From: Dastarcus helophoroides
Lineage: Eukaryota; Arthropoda; Insecta; Coleoptera; Bothrideridae
Assembly: GCA_028583605.1 (NCBI GenBank)
Contig: CM053331.1
Coordinates: forward strand, 14,678,857 to 14,742,856
Direction: 5' to 3'
Length of the DNA: 64,000 bases
Part shown: piece by piece, positions 25,401 through 37,580 of the stretch
Layout of the letters: the number at the start of each line of letters is the position of its first letter
How positions within the stretch are numbered: position 1 is the stretch's first letter
Position numbers and translations under genes: made by a program
Notes under the pieces: model-generated
Databases searched by the model: none
What the model saw: only the letters and a program-made list of their open reading frames with translations
Told to the model about the DNA's origin: nothing

Positions 25401-26123
25401 AACTTGATTGTAAATTATACAATCAATTACCGTGGTACGCAATGTCGGGTTTACCAACGATTTTAAGTTTTTAGACGTTCAGTTCCACACTACCAAAAGC
25501 AGAATCAATTTAAAGTCCCATTCTTCAAAACTAATATATCATATGTGTCCAAATACACGTATTTAATATTTTGAGATTTTCATAAAAGAAATGTATGTAT
25601 TTATTAACTCAATTAGAATTTATGGCAAGGAATTTTTGTACCAAAATTAAGTGAATATTTTCTTAGGAAATTTTGCTATTTGTCTATTTTGTTACAATTA
25701 CACCTTCAAGTTTCTCCTCAATATATCGAAATTTACCAATGATGATTCATTCCATTGCATGAAGGCCAAATGCGCTATTCAATGGAGTAAAACATTGTAG
25801 CTTATTAACTGAAAAGAGTAAATGGTTAAACCGCCCCACAGGAAATGTCAGCACTTTTTCGCAGAATTTGATCGGAATGTCTAGCACTTAGTTTTTATTT
25901 ATTCCTCGGACACGAACGATAGAAATCACTTATCCCTTTTCTGGCCGATTACACTTGGCTCTGAAAGCAGAGATTTCACCCCTCAGGACTATTTACATGA
26001 TAGTCGGTTAAAGTCGCAGAAATTGGGGTTACTTAAACATTAGTGTTTTACGACTGCGTTATTGATTTTACTCATACACAGCAGTTATAGATGGTTACTA
26101 CATTCTTCATTATTAACTTACTA
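22479..26123. other. Long non-coding stretch, no gene recognised
   Basis: Several 60-80-codon frames exist (for example 22994-23227 minus and 24953-25144 minus), but none carries a motif or codon use that supports a gene. Sequence at about 25700-26080 is of higher complexity and may be conserved non-coding DNA. Confidence 0.5.
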
Positions 26124-26837
26124 TACTCTGTTCACCCAATACCCATAAATAAAGCGCCATATTTCAATAAATTATTTTTATTGGTTCTGTCTGAAAATTC
26201 CACATCACACACACCTAAACAAGTTCGATCGGTCACGTCATTAGTAACGTTGACTTTCATAGTGACAATAATAACCAAATAAGTTTCGTTTTATAATTGC
26301 ACACAAAGGATCAGAGGGGAGTTTCGCTATAGCTATTAAGGTAACTAGAATATTATGCGATTTATACTAATCGAGGAAGTTGTCAGGCGACGAGGCGTTA
26401 ACCGAGTAGTCTGGCCACGTTCGAGATGTTTAAATCGCTAATAATTGAGTTGCATTCAAAGCTTTATAGTATCATTGACAACTGTGGCATAAAAAATTAA
26501 AAAACTTTTAAAGTAAAATTTGTATTTAGGGTATTATGATAGGTAACTAATATATTATAATTGTAACTAACGTATTATGTGCTACTAAGTTATTATGAAG
26601 CTGCTAAATATTATGAGGTTAATAATTACCAATAAAGATTTAATTTCAAGGACACTTAATTTTCAATGATACGATAAAGGATATAATAATATAACGATTT
26701 ATTAATTTTTTGTGCAATCCTATTTATTTTCTATGATTTTTTCACTATCACATTTTGTCATTATTCCTAAATATCTTGTAAACCTATCTATTTTTAAGGG
26801 AAAGTGGCCTAAGTTTATCTGTTGAGTGAACAAAGTA
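26124..26837. mobile_element. Family H TIR element H1
   Basis: The ends CTCTGTTCACCCAA and the inverse TTGAGTGAACAAAG are each flanked by TA. The right end continues inward with AAAGTGGCCTAA, matching the inverse of H2's terminus at 60110. The internal block TCACACACACCTAAACAAG through CGTTGACTTTC corresponds to inverted H2 sequence. Material at about 26285-26740 is absent from H2 and may be a further insertion. Confidence 0.6.
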
Positions 26838-26838
26838 T

Positions 26839-27212
26839 TGTTACGTGCGTTATCGGTTCGAATTGATACACGTGATAGATTATACCCACTTTATTACTGA
26901 ATTAACTCGGAACACTTCAACTGAACAGTAACTCACTAATTATTTATTAATTGCAAACGAACTTATTGCACTGATTCTAACCGACTGACTCGAGGGAAAA
27001 CTCACCGCCTTTTTATAGTTTCGGCCCGCGTCTTCCAGAATTTTCGGCAGATAAGGCTTATCGAATGCCGAAATTTCTAGAACGCTTATCTGCCGTTTGT
27101 TTTGTTATCGCGGTCGCTTTCCCCTTACCAGAACCTTTTAGAAACTTTTTTTATTTACTAAATTCTACAATTCTATTCTGAATCCTATTTCATCTATTTA
27201 CATTGCGTTACA
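26839..27212 (-). mobile_element. Solo LTR (374 bp), minus orientation
   Basis: It has TG...CA ends with inverted termini (TGTTACGT and GCGTTACA) and a 4-bp target duplication GTAT (26835-26838 and 27213-27216), the length usual for Gypsy-type elements. On the minus strand it has CTATAAAAAGGCGG near 27015 as a TATA box, a start-site-like TCAGTCGG downstream of it, and AATAAAG further on as polyadenylation signal, which is the U3-R-U5 order. Complementary TTCGGCAGATAAGG and CTTATCTGCCG words lie in the U3 part. There is no internal coding region, so it is a recombination remnant inserted at the very edge of H1. Confidence 0.8.
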
Positions 27213-27242
27213 GTATATTTAAATTTAGATAAAGGCACTTAC

Positions 27243-27373
27243 AAAATTGAAATACAGAACTTGTCCCCTGAAATCAAGAAAGATTAAAAAACACAACAAA
27301 CGCGTTAGAGCAACGTTTGTTGTGTTTTTTAATCTTTCTTGGTTTCAGGAGACAAGTTCTGTATTTCAATTTT
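27243..27373. repeat. 60-bp inverted repeat with 11-nt loop
   Basis: Arms 27243-27302 and 27314-27373 are complementary with about two or three mismatches (for example TTGAAATACAGAACTTGTC on the left and its inverse on the right). The spacer is CGTTAGAGCAA. If transcribed it would form a very stable hairpin. Confidence 0.9.
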
Positions 27374-27720
27374 TGAAGATAACCAAGGACCAGTCCATTC
27401 CACCGCACTTACAAAGTGAAATTCATAGAAAAAAGTTATTTACCTTAAATTAAAGGTATTTCTTTGTATGTATTAACAAAATTTTTTTTGTGTAACTAAA
27501 CGCTAAGGTGTTATTTTGAAGTTCCTAGAGCGGATGCGAAATACAAATTGTCGGCCACTACAATTGGCAACGGATGCGAAATGAATTGATGGTGATGTTT
27601 CTAAAATAAAAAAAAAAAAAAATCATCATATTGTGGTTTCGAATAGTCTTTCATTTGATGTTTTAGAAAAAAGAATAATAATAATATTTTTAAAACCTTT
27701 TTGTTCTGAAATTCATAATG
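27374..27720. other. Unassigned AT-rich sequence with a short direct repeat
   Basis: CGGATGCGAAAT occurs twice about 40 bases apart near 27532 and 27573. Nothing else is recognised. Confidence 0.5.
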
Positions 27721-27775
27721 TACAGGGTCAGCCATTAGTACGGTCAATCTCTGTTGCTTCTGCATAACTTGCTAA

Positions 27776-29037
27776 TTTGCCATTTACACGAGCAAGCAAA
27801 ACTATGGCAGGTCAATGTCTGAGAGAACTTCCAGCGAACTTGCGTAGTGTAAACAGTAAACAGTCTCTGAGAGTCCTCTTAAAGCAAGTCGTAAAACTTG
27901 CGTAAATGCTTGCTGCAATAATTACTTGCACCTGTAAACAACCGTAGAGAGCGCTATAGGCAAGTTCATATTTATTTCCAATTTGTTGGAAGTTGTCTGC
28001 AAGTGGGTTGTGCAAGTCGTACATTTGGAGGTAGAAATAGTCGCGTATGGTCAATAAATATATTCGCTTATTTGAAGAGCAGCGATGTTTAAATTTAAGG
28101 CGAAGTTTCTTATTTTATTACTGCACAATTATATGAAAAATAAATCTGAACAAAGTAAATAATTTTTGATTTTTAAAAAAAAACTAAAAAATGATCTTTT
28201 TTGGTATTTTTATCGACAATTATGCAAGAATTTAAAAAAAAAAGTTATTAAAGCACTTCTTAACAGGAGGATTTGGAAATACTACTACTAATTTATTCTT
28301 TGCATTAAACATCCCCACTACAACAAGCCTTATTTAAGATTCTTTTCTTGGATTTTTACAAATACAAAAGCTTTTTTTCTAATTACATACGTATAGGCAA
28401 ATACTCATAGGTTTATATGTAAAAGGGTTTTTTTTTATTAATTTAGCTTATATTATTTATTGAAAATGCAAATAAAAATTAGTTTCTTTTTCGGAAAGTA
28501 TCCTACGTGATTTTTATTTTTAAGATGCTTAAAGAACATCATTCTTGGGTAATTTGAAGAAAAAAAGTTGATATCAACATTGCTCCGGGACCGCTTTGTT
28601 TTTAAAATGCAGTGTGTTGAGAATTAGGAAAAAACTGATTTTTTTTAATACTTTGACATCCCTTAAAATATTTTTTTTTAATTTTGGTAGACACTAACTA
28701 GCTATAAAATTAAAATAGCGGCTGCTAAAACTCTCTTCCTACGACGGAACATTTTTTGCACTATTTGGATATCACCAAAAGCAATCTTTTAATTGGGACA
28801 ATAACAGGCTACACACTTTAAACTTCTATTTAAGGGAGGACAAACACAATTCGCCTAGAAATAAAATGACACACTCTAGCTTGCACGACCCACTCTACTT
28901 TGTAAAGAGCCATGCAAGCAACTTGCAGGTGGTAGTGTCTGGATAGTGCAGGTAGGACTTGCTAAGAGCTACTTGCTTCTTTCACAAGTCGCTCTCACAA
29001 GTGCTAACGCAAGTTACTATCCCGTGTAAACGGCACA
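27776..29037. mobile_element. PIF/Harbinger-like non-autonomous element I
   Basis: The terminal repeats TTTGCCATTTACACG and the inverse of TGTGCCGTTTACACG match at 13 of 15 positions. The flanking duplication is TAA (27773-27775, 29038-29040), the target type of PIF/Harbinger elements. A1 and A3 show the undisturbed site (TTCGCTA...). Both subterminal regions are crowded with ACTTGC/GCAAGT words, at least seven on each side. It carries no transposase. Confidence 0.7.
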
Positions 29038-29460
29038 TAACAAAAATATTTTTGGTCCGAAGGTGCATATTCTTAAATTATTTTTTACAATACAGGATTA
29101 ACATATACAGGGTGGTGCACTACAGTTGCGTCTTTTTTAAATATAAAACCCCATATATTTGAACAAATTTGAATTTTTTACAAAATGCTGATTAAATTGA
29201 TATTAAACGATAGGGGGCTGATGTTAACAGTTTTTAAGATATCTAGAATAATCATGAAAATTAAGCATTAATTGCAAAATTGAAAGGCAAGAAACACCCC
29301 AATGATTTTATATTTAGTGCAGATTATTTCAGAAAATTGTTCTCTCTGAAATTGGTGTGATTTTATTTAAATAATATTTGAATTTCTACAGGATGATTAG
29401 CAGCTAAGTTTTGCTTTCATATAAATATCTGAGGGGCTAATTTTTATGACATGAGATATA

Positions 29461-30731
29461 CAGGATGGACCTTAAGTAACGGTACACAGAGCAAGAGTGG
29501 ATTTTTTGTATAAAAATAAAGTGATTTAGCTACATTTCTCTTTTATCAAAAATTGATATTAACAGAGATACAGAATGTCAAAGTTGAAAAAAAATTTTTG
29601 ATTTTTTCGTATAACTATTGAATAAATTGTAATATAGGCACGAACTTTTACACAAAGAGGTTTCTTAAGGTGACGAATTTTAATTTGCTAACATATTACA
29701 AATAGCTGATAGGGGGCGTTATCTGCGCTATTCTGCATGAATCTAAATCATCATAACTTTTTTGTGTACCCACGTATATAAATCTTAAATAGGTAATTTT
29801 ATTTCTTCGTATTATTTACGTAAAAAAGGTATACTTTCTGAAAGTTGATACGAGCAACCGTTTCCAAGATATTTGCCTTTAAAATTTGAAGTGCCTTCGT
29901 TTTGAACTAAACGCGGAAAATCTCAATAAAGAAAATACAAAAAATTAAGACAATTTATTTTATAAAATAGAGGTGTGAGATATGATTTCTGGGTCCACAC
30001 AAGAAAATTTTAATAGTATGGGTGGTCAAAGCAGATATTTGGATATGAATTTCAATAAGGGACAGGCCGATTTTTAATTATTTACAATCCCTTTACATGA
30101 CAAATGTCCTTTCTCGAATATTTATTTTGAAAAATAAATGTTGTTTTGGTATTTTATTTAAATTTGCTTTAGAAATTTAAAAAATATGTGTTATAATAAT
30201 GTCAGTAAAGTAATATTTGATATAAACTATTTTAGAGTCAGATTCATTATTTTTATTTTGAAATCTACTGCAAAAAATACACATTTACATATGTAGCTTG
30301 GAATAAACTTACGGCAAATTTTGAAGGCAAATATCTTGAAAATGGTTACCTGTATCAACATTCAGAGAGTATACCTTTCTTATGTAAAAAATGCAGATAA
30401 ATAAAAATACCTATTTAAAATAAGTGTACATGGAGGACAAAAAAGTTGTGAAACAATACAAGGTAACGCGGATGGTACCCCTATGAGTTCCTGGCAATCT
30501 GTTAGCAAATTAGAATTTATTTACCAAAGAAACTTTCCTATGCCAAATTTATTTTCTATAGTAAAATGTGTTCATCAGTTATGTGAAAAAATCTAATTTT
30601 TTTTTCAACTTTGAGCCCCCGTATCCTGGTTAATATCAGCCTTCGGTCTAAGGTAAATGTGGCTAAATCACGTTATTTTTATACGAAAAATATACTTTTG
30701 CTCGATGTAGCATTAGTCATGGCCCACCCTG
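29461..30731. mobile_element. Family C long-arm TIR element C1 nested in A2
   Basis: The left end CAGGATGGACCTTAAGTAAC follows TA. The right end GGCCCACCCTG precedes CATAAA, where the duplication has mutated from TA to CA. Inverted similarity extends about 430 bases per arm, for example CAAATATCTTGAAAATGGTT near 30337 against its inverse near 29862. It is non-coding. Confidence 0.75.
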
Positions 30732-31145
30732 CATAAATTTTTTAATTAAAAAAATTAAAATTTCCCCGATTTATAATAGTAAAATACATTTTTTCTTAAT
30801 TTTTTTTTTACTTAAACAAAAACCGTCTAGGTATTGAATTAAACAAATTTCTGATGAAATCAGGATTGCTGTTCGTTTCGATCCAGGTTTCTTGTGTTTC
30901 TTCTACAAAAGCTACGAGTTTTTACCTAGAGTATGTTTATCTAATAAACGATTTTACCATATATTAAATTATGAAAATCATCTTCAAAAATTATTTAATA
31001 TTTTCACAATTTTCAAACACGGATTTATACTAGGCACTAGGCCAACAACAACATGATATTAAGGTTTAGTGTCTCAAAAAATATTATTTATTCGAATCAG
31101 AATTATAAATTTTCTTTACTTATTTAGAATGATTTTTCAGTCACT

Positions 31146-31362
31146 ATTTAGTCGCGCTGGGTCTGAACCTCCATTAATGCGGTACTTATTTAGTCGTGCT
31201 GGGTCCCGCACAAAAAACCACTGCATATTCTGGCTCTTAAATGACAGTGCCGGAGCTAATAGCAGAATACATGTTATTATTGCTTTTCAGGAAGGTATAC
31301 TTTTTATCACAAAAAAAAATCGATTGGGTCTAAAAGACCCGGCGCGACTACCGCCGAGTTAA
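31146..31362. repeat. Inverted GTCGCGC-GGGTC motif, possible TTAA-flanked element end
   Basis: TTTAGTCGCGCTGGGTCTG (31147-31165) and a direct variant (31189-31207) face an inverse copy with GACCCGGCGCGACTACC. The latter is preceded by a small palindrome GGGTCTAAAAGACCC (31326-31340) and followed by TTAA (31359-31362). A piggyBac-like terminus is one possibility, but no second TTAA or transposase is visible. Confidence 0.35.
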
Positions 31363-31585
31363 AAAAAAGGCAACTTTAAGGCACCACCGTGATATATTCG
31401 TCCTGTATAGGGAAAAATAATTTTAGAATGTGCACTTCGTGGTAGTTTACCTTTGTATTAAAAAGATATTTGTTATCGAAATAATTCTAATAGGTACAGG
31501 GCGTTACCGCAGTAATGACTCACCCGATACATAAATTACTTGCGATAAATGTTAACATTGTTACTTATTGTTAATTTATAATAAA

Positions 31586-31736
31586 TGTTGTGTCTTGTCC
31601 GGATAACTCTTTAGCGACCTCGACATTGTCAAGCCTAAACCCCACAGAGGCCGCGAGGTAACTCTTTAGCGTACTGAGAGAAGTATTGTGGCCGAGGCCG
31701 CTGTGCAGCCGAGTCTCGCGGACGAGACACACAACA
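31586..31736. mobile_element. Short GC-rich element with TGTTGTGT/ACACAACA ends
   Basis: About 150 bp, much richer in G and C than its surroundings. The ends TGTTGTGTCTTGTCCGG and GGACGAGACACACAACA are near-inverse. Inside, TAACTCTTTAGCG occurs twice (near 31604 and 31661). TG...CA ends could mean a short LTR, but a small TIR element is equally possible; no target duplication is clear. Confidence 0.45.
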
Positions 31737-32519
31737 TTTTTTGCGCAACCGAAAAATATTTATGTAGTTATATAAAAGCTAGCTGTTACCCGCGACTTTA
31801 TCCGTGTGGAATTAAATAACTGTTTTTTTAGAAAATGTTAACATTTTACTACTTCGAAGTTTTATTTTCTAATAAAAAATACTTTCCATGTTTAGGCATT
31901 GCCCATTTCCGCTGCAGTCATTAATTGAATCTACTAACCAAATTTAGGTTTCTATATCCAGAGATCTGGGTTATGCATTGGTTCGTCAACAGTTATCTAG
32001 GATATGTTGCTTAATATTACGTATGAAATGTAATAAAACAAAACGGTCTAAAATACTATTAAAAAAATAGGAAATAGAAATAAAACTTTCAATCAACTAC
32101 CCAAAGTTACAAATAGTGTATACAATTTAATGGATTGTTAAACTAAAAGAGTTCGATTTGTTGTGTTTTACATATGAACTCTATAACAGCGTAAACATGA
32201 TTTTATTTCTGCCAGCTGCTCAGCCAAAAATAAATTCCATTTGAAACAAAAAATATTGCTGAACAGGAAGACTGTCTTTAGATAATACGGCAGATGGCAC
32301 AGCGATATATACAATGCAACACACGTTCCCATTTATAAAAATAGTTCAGATAAAACAAATGTATTTAAAGTATCACCTAAAAAATCAACAGAAAAACAAT
32401 ACAGTATAATCAGATATCAGTAGTTACAAACAATACACACAAAATCATAGTTTGTAAAATTAATAGAAATCTATTTTAAGTAGGGCTGTTGAGCAAGTTT
32501 CTAACAACAAAGACCAGAC
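31737..32519. other. Unassigned non-coding sequence
   Basis: I see no ORF of interest and no terminal repeats. Confidence 0.5.
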
Positions 32520-34380
32520 AAAAGGACTGAAATCGAAACTTTTAAAAAAATTATAACTTTGCAATCTAAACCCAACATTTATAATTTTTTCTCGAATTGC
32601 ACACCTCACATCACAAGATTTTAACTCTAAATACTACATTTCAAAAAAAAAAGTGGGAAGTTGATTTCACATTCAAAATATCAATTTTTCATAAAATTTC
32701 AAGTGATTTCTTAAATTTACCTTCGAAATCTCAATGAACATTTTCAACAATCATCAAACCTCTATTTCAGGTACAAAATTTTTATTTTTTCAAAATAGTG
32801 GTTTCAGCAGGAAGTTCGAGTTCAGTTTTGAAAAAATATTTTTTTTTACATTGCAACTTTGCTTGTAAACTTTTGCTATTTAAGTCGATTTTGGTAAGTT
32901 AGTTGGATTCTTAACTCAAAATTTGTACTTTTTTTAAAAGATTTTAAATAAATAGTTGAATCTCGAAAAATTTTGGAAAAACTTTGACTATACCTATTCT
33001 CAAAACTAGTATTTCAAAATTTCGACCTTACCTCGAAATCTCAGCTTTATTCGCGAAATGTCCACTTTAACTTAAAATTTTGAACTTTATCCTTTAGTGT
33101 CTCCCAAAAATTTCAAGTCAAGAATTCAGGTTTAAATTTTAAATCTTAATTTTTCTTGAAATTTCGATTTTTATTTTAATACTTTATTTTTAAAATTCAG
33201 CTTTTTTAAGCATTCTAAGTTAAAATTTTGGTTTTAACCCCTAAAAACTTTTTGAATGTAAAAACTCATTAATTTATAAAAACTAATTAAACTTTTCCCT
33301 GCAAATTTAGAGAAAAACGTTGACTATTTGAAGGCGGAAATGGTTAGAAAAAAAAGTTTCGATAATTCTGGATTTATAAAATAAACCTTTTTCAAAATTT
33401 TAAATTTTTCAGGATTGTAGAAAAATATACAGAGAAAATTTAAACTGAGAAATTTGAAATAATAGTCAAGTTTAAATCCGACATGTCTAAAAAAAACGTC
33501 AAAATTTCAAATTTGAACACTAATTTTTTTAAAGAAAGGCCTGAATTTTATGAATACAATGTAAAATTTAAGACCAAATTATTTGAGAAATAATCATGTT
33601 TTAACCTTTATATCAAAATTTAGTGAACAACTGAAAGATTTTAATATCCTTTGGCCTTAAAATCACCAAAGAAAAATTGAAATTAAAGAAATAATAATAA
33701 ATAAAAAAAAATAGAAAATAACATCAAAATTTCTCGAAATCCCAATTATTACATAAATAGCACTTTCGTGTTTACACGTAAAATTTTCTAGAAAAGAAAT
33801 AATTCAAGCTACAGTAGAATTAATTTTTTGAATTTTTGGTTTAGCTTAAATATATGTAACTCGAGATGCGGGACAAATAATGATAAAATTCATATAATTT
33901 CTACCGAAAGGTGTAATTATGAAACCTCAACCTTTGATTTACCTTAATGTATTTCAAATACTAATTTTTTTTTTTAAATTTGAAATATTATAAACAAATC
34001 ATTAATTTTGGAACGGATACGTGATAATATGATTGTGACATAATTGGGTGTTTTCAAAAAAAGGAAAAAAATTAAATCTAAAAATATTTTTAATAATTTG
34101 AAAAGTAATAGTTAGATTTTTGTCAGAATTAAATATTATATTCAAAAATTACTAAAATACTGATCCATATTTTCAAATTTTTACAGAAAAATGAAATAAA
34201 AATTCGAAGGTTTTTTCCAAAGCTAAAATTTAAATAATTATCGATGACAGTGACAATCCTCAAATTCGGTTTTTTCCAATATTTTGCTCCACGTTGGAGT
34301 TATCCAAAAAAGTTATAGAAAAGTCGTTTAGGATTTAATTTTGAGCCCTAAAACCAAATTACATTATGAAATTCAAATTT
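32520..34380. repeat. Degenerate TCGAAATTT/AAAATTTT low-complexity repeat tract
   Basis: Imperfect repeats of words such as TTTCAAAATTTCGAC, CTCGAAATCTC and TAAAATTTTG recur every 25-40 bases for nearly 2 kb, like the tract at 236-545. It may be a very old satellite. No coding. Confidence 0.5.
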
Positions 34381-35251
34381 TTAATTTCTGCACATTTTTC
34401 TATAAAGGCCTGTGAACATTGGGAACAAATATTGCAGAACCCTGTTCCGATCTTGCAAAAATATACTGTTAAACCAAAAATATAAATTTGCAATACGGCT
34501 GAAAATTATTAAGTTATGAACAATTTGTCTTAAAATCCTACTTAAATTTAAGTTATTTGCTTCCAATTGTACATCTACCTCTTATATAGGACTAGAATTG
34601 TGTCAAAGATTTAATTTAAATATGAAATAATTACGAAAACATCCGGAAAAGAAACTTTACTGCAGAAAAAAAGTGACAGGCAAATTCCATCACTCCCATC
34701 TTCAATAATGGAAATGGCAATTTATTGCGCCACTTTCCTGTCGATACTTGTCCATCTCTCAGTCATTTGTCAGTTTAATCGATAAATTAATGTTGAATCA
34801 ATGAAAACGGTTATAAGTTCAAATTTTGTACACAGGTGTCCATTTACTCTTAGAAGTATTGATTTGGGCACAGAATAGTCTACAGATTATTCTGTTATTT
34901 GCAGTTTGCCTATTTGAACTTCGATACCGATATCTGTCACATTGGCAAACGTCAGAGGGTACTGTTAACGCCCCTTTGGACCATCTTAGAGGTTCCAAAA
35001 ATCCTTCTTAGTGTGCGCCTACATTACAAAAAGAACCTCTTACCAAGGTGACTTTTAAATAGAAAAATTTACTTTAAATAATAATACAAATTGTACAATC
35101 AATGTTAACATTTTTATCCCAAGTAATTTATCTACACAATAAATTTCCGAGAAAAATATTTTTAAAAACTTTATCTAAAATGTGAATTTTAGGAATATTT
35201 CAAAACACACTATCCTGATTCTTTCTATAGAAACGTCACTGTCAATTTATT
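34381..35251. other. Unassigned non-coding sequence
   Basis: Short frames only. Nothing is recognised. Confidence 0.45.
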
Positions 35252-35610
35252 TCGCGTCCGTTGCCCGTATATGTAATACTTCTATATGGCGTGTTGTGTA
35301 TAATCGCCACTGCAAAATGCTTTGTCAAAAAGGTGAGATGAAAGTATACCTCGTACTCTTTCAATGACAAGCATTCATTCATTTATAGCGGTAACAGATG
35401 ACCAGATGGGCGGGAACACTAATAAATAAATGAAAACAATGACAACTGATGAGAAGCGGGATATTTGAAATAAACTTTGAGATCGGTTAATAAATTCTCT
35501 CCTTGAAAAAGACAAACATATATATCCATCGCGCCTTTTTGACACAAAGTAACAAAACACGCCATATAGAAGTATATATGTAATGGCATTTTGTGTCCGC
35601 TCTACGAAAT
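35252..35610. mobile_element. Foldback element K
   Basis: The left arm contains TAATACTTCTATATGGCGTG and TTTGTCAAAAAGGTG. The right arm contains the inverses CACGCCATATAGAAGTATAT and CGCGCCTTTTTGACAC. Arms of about 100 bp are separated by about 150 bp. There is no ORF, and no target duplication is resolved. Confidence 0.65.
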
Positions 35611-36766
35611 GCAAAATTATACCTTTACTTTGCGCTGCATCGGTTGCACAAAAATAACTATATAACCTTGAATATAAACAACTTGATGAAATAAGTTTTA
35701 ATTATATTTTTTTAGAAATTGTATATTTATGACACAATGTTAGATTAATAAAGCCGACGCTTAATTTCTATTATGTAGAATGCAGAGAGTCACATTGAAA
35801 CAAACCCACATTTATTGCAGGTTTATAATGCCTATTAGTGATTTTCATAAAATTAAGATATTGTGTCACTTTTGTTAGATAATTCATAGGTATATGAAAA
35901 CCTAAGACGAAATTCGTAATTGTAGTATAGAACACTTGAATAATCTTTCATGATATTCCCTGGCGGTGCTGCAATATGTGGTGAGATTTAGTATGTCGTA
36001 ATAATGCAGTCGAGAGCACTTGCTGAGGTAATTTCCTTGTCTATTAAACACCTTAAGAGCTCCGCTCTTGTTCTCTCCTGTTTCGCTTAATTATTATCAA
36101 ACAACTAATAACTATCATTCATAATTTGCATAAATATAGGGGCCAACTTATCAAAGCATGAAAAACCTAAATGGGTATACATGTGCCAGATCATATTTTC
36201 CCAGCTAAGTTTGATACATATTAGGAATATAAGTATTATTATAGTTTTTGTTTTTAGTTATCAGGACATTTTTATGAGCCCTTGGGAGTCACCGTTCGAT
36301 TGCTTTATTACCCCAGGCGCAATTCACTTTGAAGGCGATTACAGATTAGTAAGAGTTAAAGAAATACCTTGGTTGACTGTACTGCATTAAATATATTAAA
36401 TTTCTTCGGATGGTGATTCCAGTTCATAAGCATGTATTTCAATTATTTGCTGGGATTTTCCAATATTTAGTAGTGATCACATCACAATACTAACTTTTTC
36501 GAAAACCATAATGGGGCTTACATTATAGTAAAATTTCTCTATAAAAACCAATAAAAATTGCATGAAAATTGTATTTCTTCAAATAAATATGTACAGTAGT
36601 TTTTCAGGAGGCCTAAAATTGCTCTTGAGGTGGATCACTGTTTTGGGGGGGGGGGGGATTAAGAAGATTTACTGTGCAAATATAGAATTAAACTTTATAT
36701 GCAAAAATATTTACCGAATACTTTTGGCACAATATTCACCAAATTTTAAGCTAATATGCTCCAATG
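35611..36766. other. Unassigned non-coding sequence with a 13-G run
   Basis: No gene is recognised. A homopolymer of 13 G (36645-36657) stands out in AT-rich DNA. Confidence 0.5.
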
Positions 36767-37567
36767 AAGTGGCGTGCGTTTTATAAATGGGGAAGCCGGT
36801 CAGAAAAGCAACAACAAATACGCCGTAGGGGAAATTTATTTTTTAATGTTACAGAATAAATAAGGTCTTGCTTTATTTAATATTAGGGGGAATCCTCTAC
36901 TTCAATTTGAAAATTTATCAATTAAATCATCATAAATTTTTTTTTGTCTAGAAATATTTTGAACCGTCAAGTGCAAAGTATTTCTTGTCCAGTAAAATTT
37001 CTAAAAATTTTTAATCCGTTTTAAGGCTGAAAACCTGCGTTCTATAGTAGCACTTGTGGCGAGAATAGTAAAATATAATACACTACTTAAGAATCTCGAG
37101 AAAAGTCCACATTTTTGTACAGATTTTTAGTGGCCAGCTTGCCTCTAAAATTGGATTTATTTTTACCTACGTTATTTGGGGGGCGTGCGAATAAAAAATA
37201 ATGACGTATTTTCTGAAACCACTTTATTTTACCTCAGTTCCTAATGTTGCCTTTACAAAGGATGATCGACTATTTTTTCTTTTTTGACGAGCCCTCTATC
37301 TTCGCTTCTGAGGTGGCGACAAAGTCGAATTCAAATTTACTTACAACTACAAGTTTGGAAAACGATAATCAGGATAATCAGAAAATCACCAAGAAATTAA
37401 AAAAAAGCATTGTTTTGGACACTAAATAAATACTGTTCAGAGACGTCGCATGGAAAAAGGCTTTATAAATAAAAGTATATCTATATAAATATAATAAAAT
37501 ATGTAATATTTTTCATTTTTGCAAGGGAATGTGTGCTTCCCTAGCTTCCATGGGGATCACGCCACTG
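36767..37567. mobile_element. hAT-like internally deleted element P
   Basis: The left end AAGTGGCGTGCG with GGGGAAGC shortly inside, and the right end GCTTCC...GGGGATCACGCCACTG, form short TIRs of CAGTGGCGTG type, common among hAT-like elements. Flanks are ATATGCTCCAATG (36754-36766) and ATATGCTCCATTG (37568-37580), a 13-bp near-duplication rather than the 8 bp expected of hAT. A 61-codon frame (37244-37429, plus) inside starts MLPLQRMIDYFFF and could be a transposase N-terminal remnant. That is a guess. Confidence 0.55.
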
Positions 37568-37580
37568 ATATGCTCCATTG

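Larger units (their letters stand above)
27723..31527. mobile_element. Family A TIR element, copy A2 (interrupted by I and C1)
   Basis: The left end CAGGGTCAGCCATTAG and the right end GTAATGACTCACCCGA are imperfect inverses, each next to TA (27721-27722, 31528-31529). Removing I and C1 leaves about 1.27 kb, collinear with A1 on the left. It has no coding capacity. The nested elements date A2 as the older insertion. Confidence 0.75.

Noticed and set aside
35439..35467. CUGAUGA followed by GAAA inside foldback K, as a hammerhead
   Set aside because: The intervening bases cannot form helix II and no helix I partner follows; chance core match.
36645..36657. 13-G run as a G-quadruplex
   Set aside because: A single homopolymer without separated G-tracts; could also be an assembly artefact.
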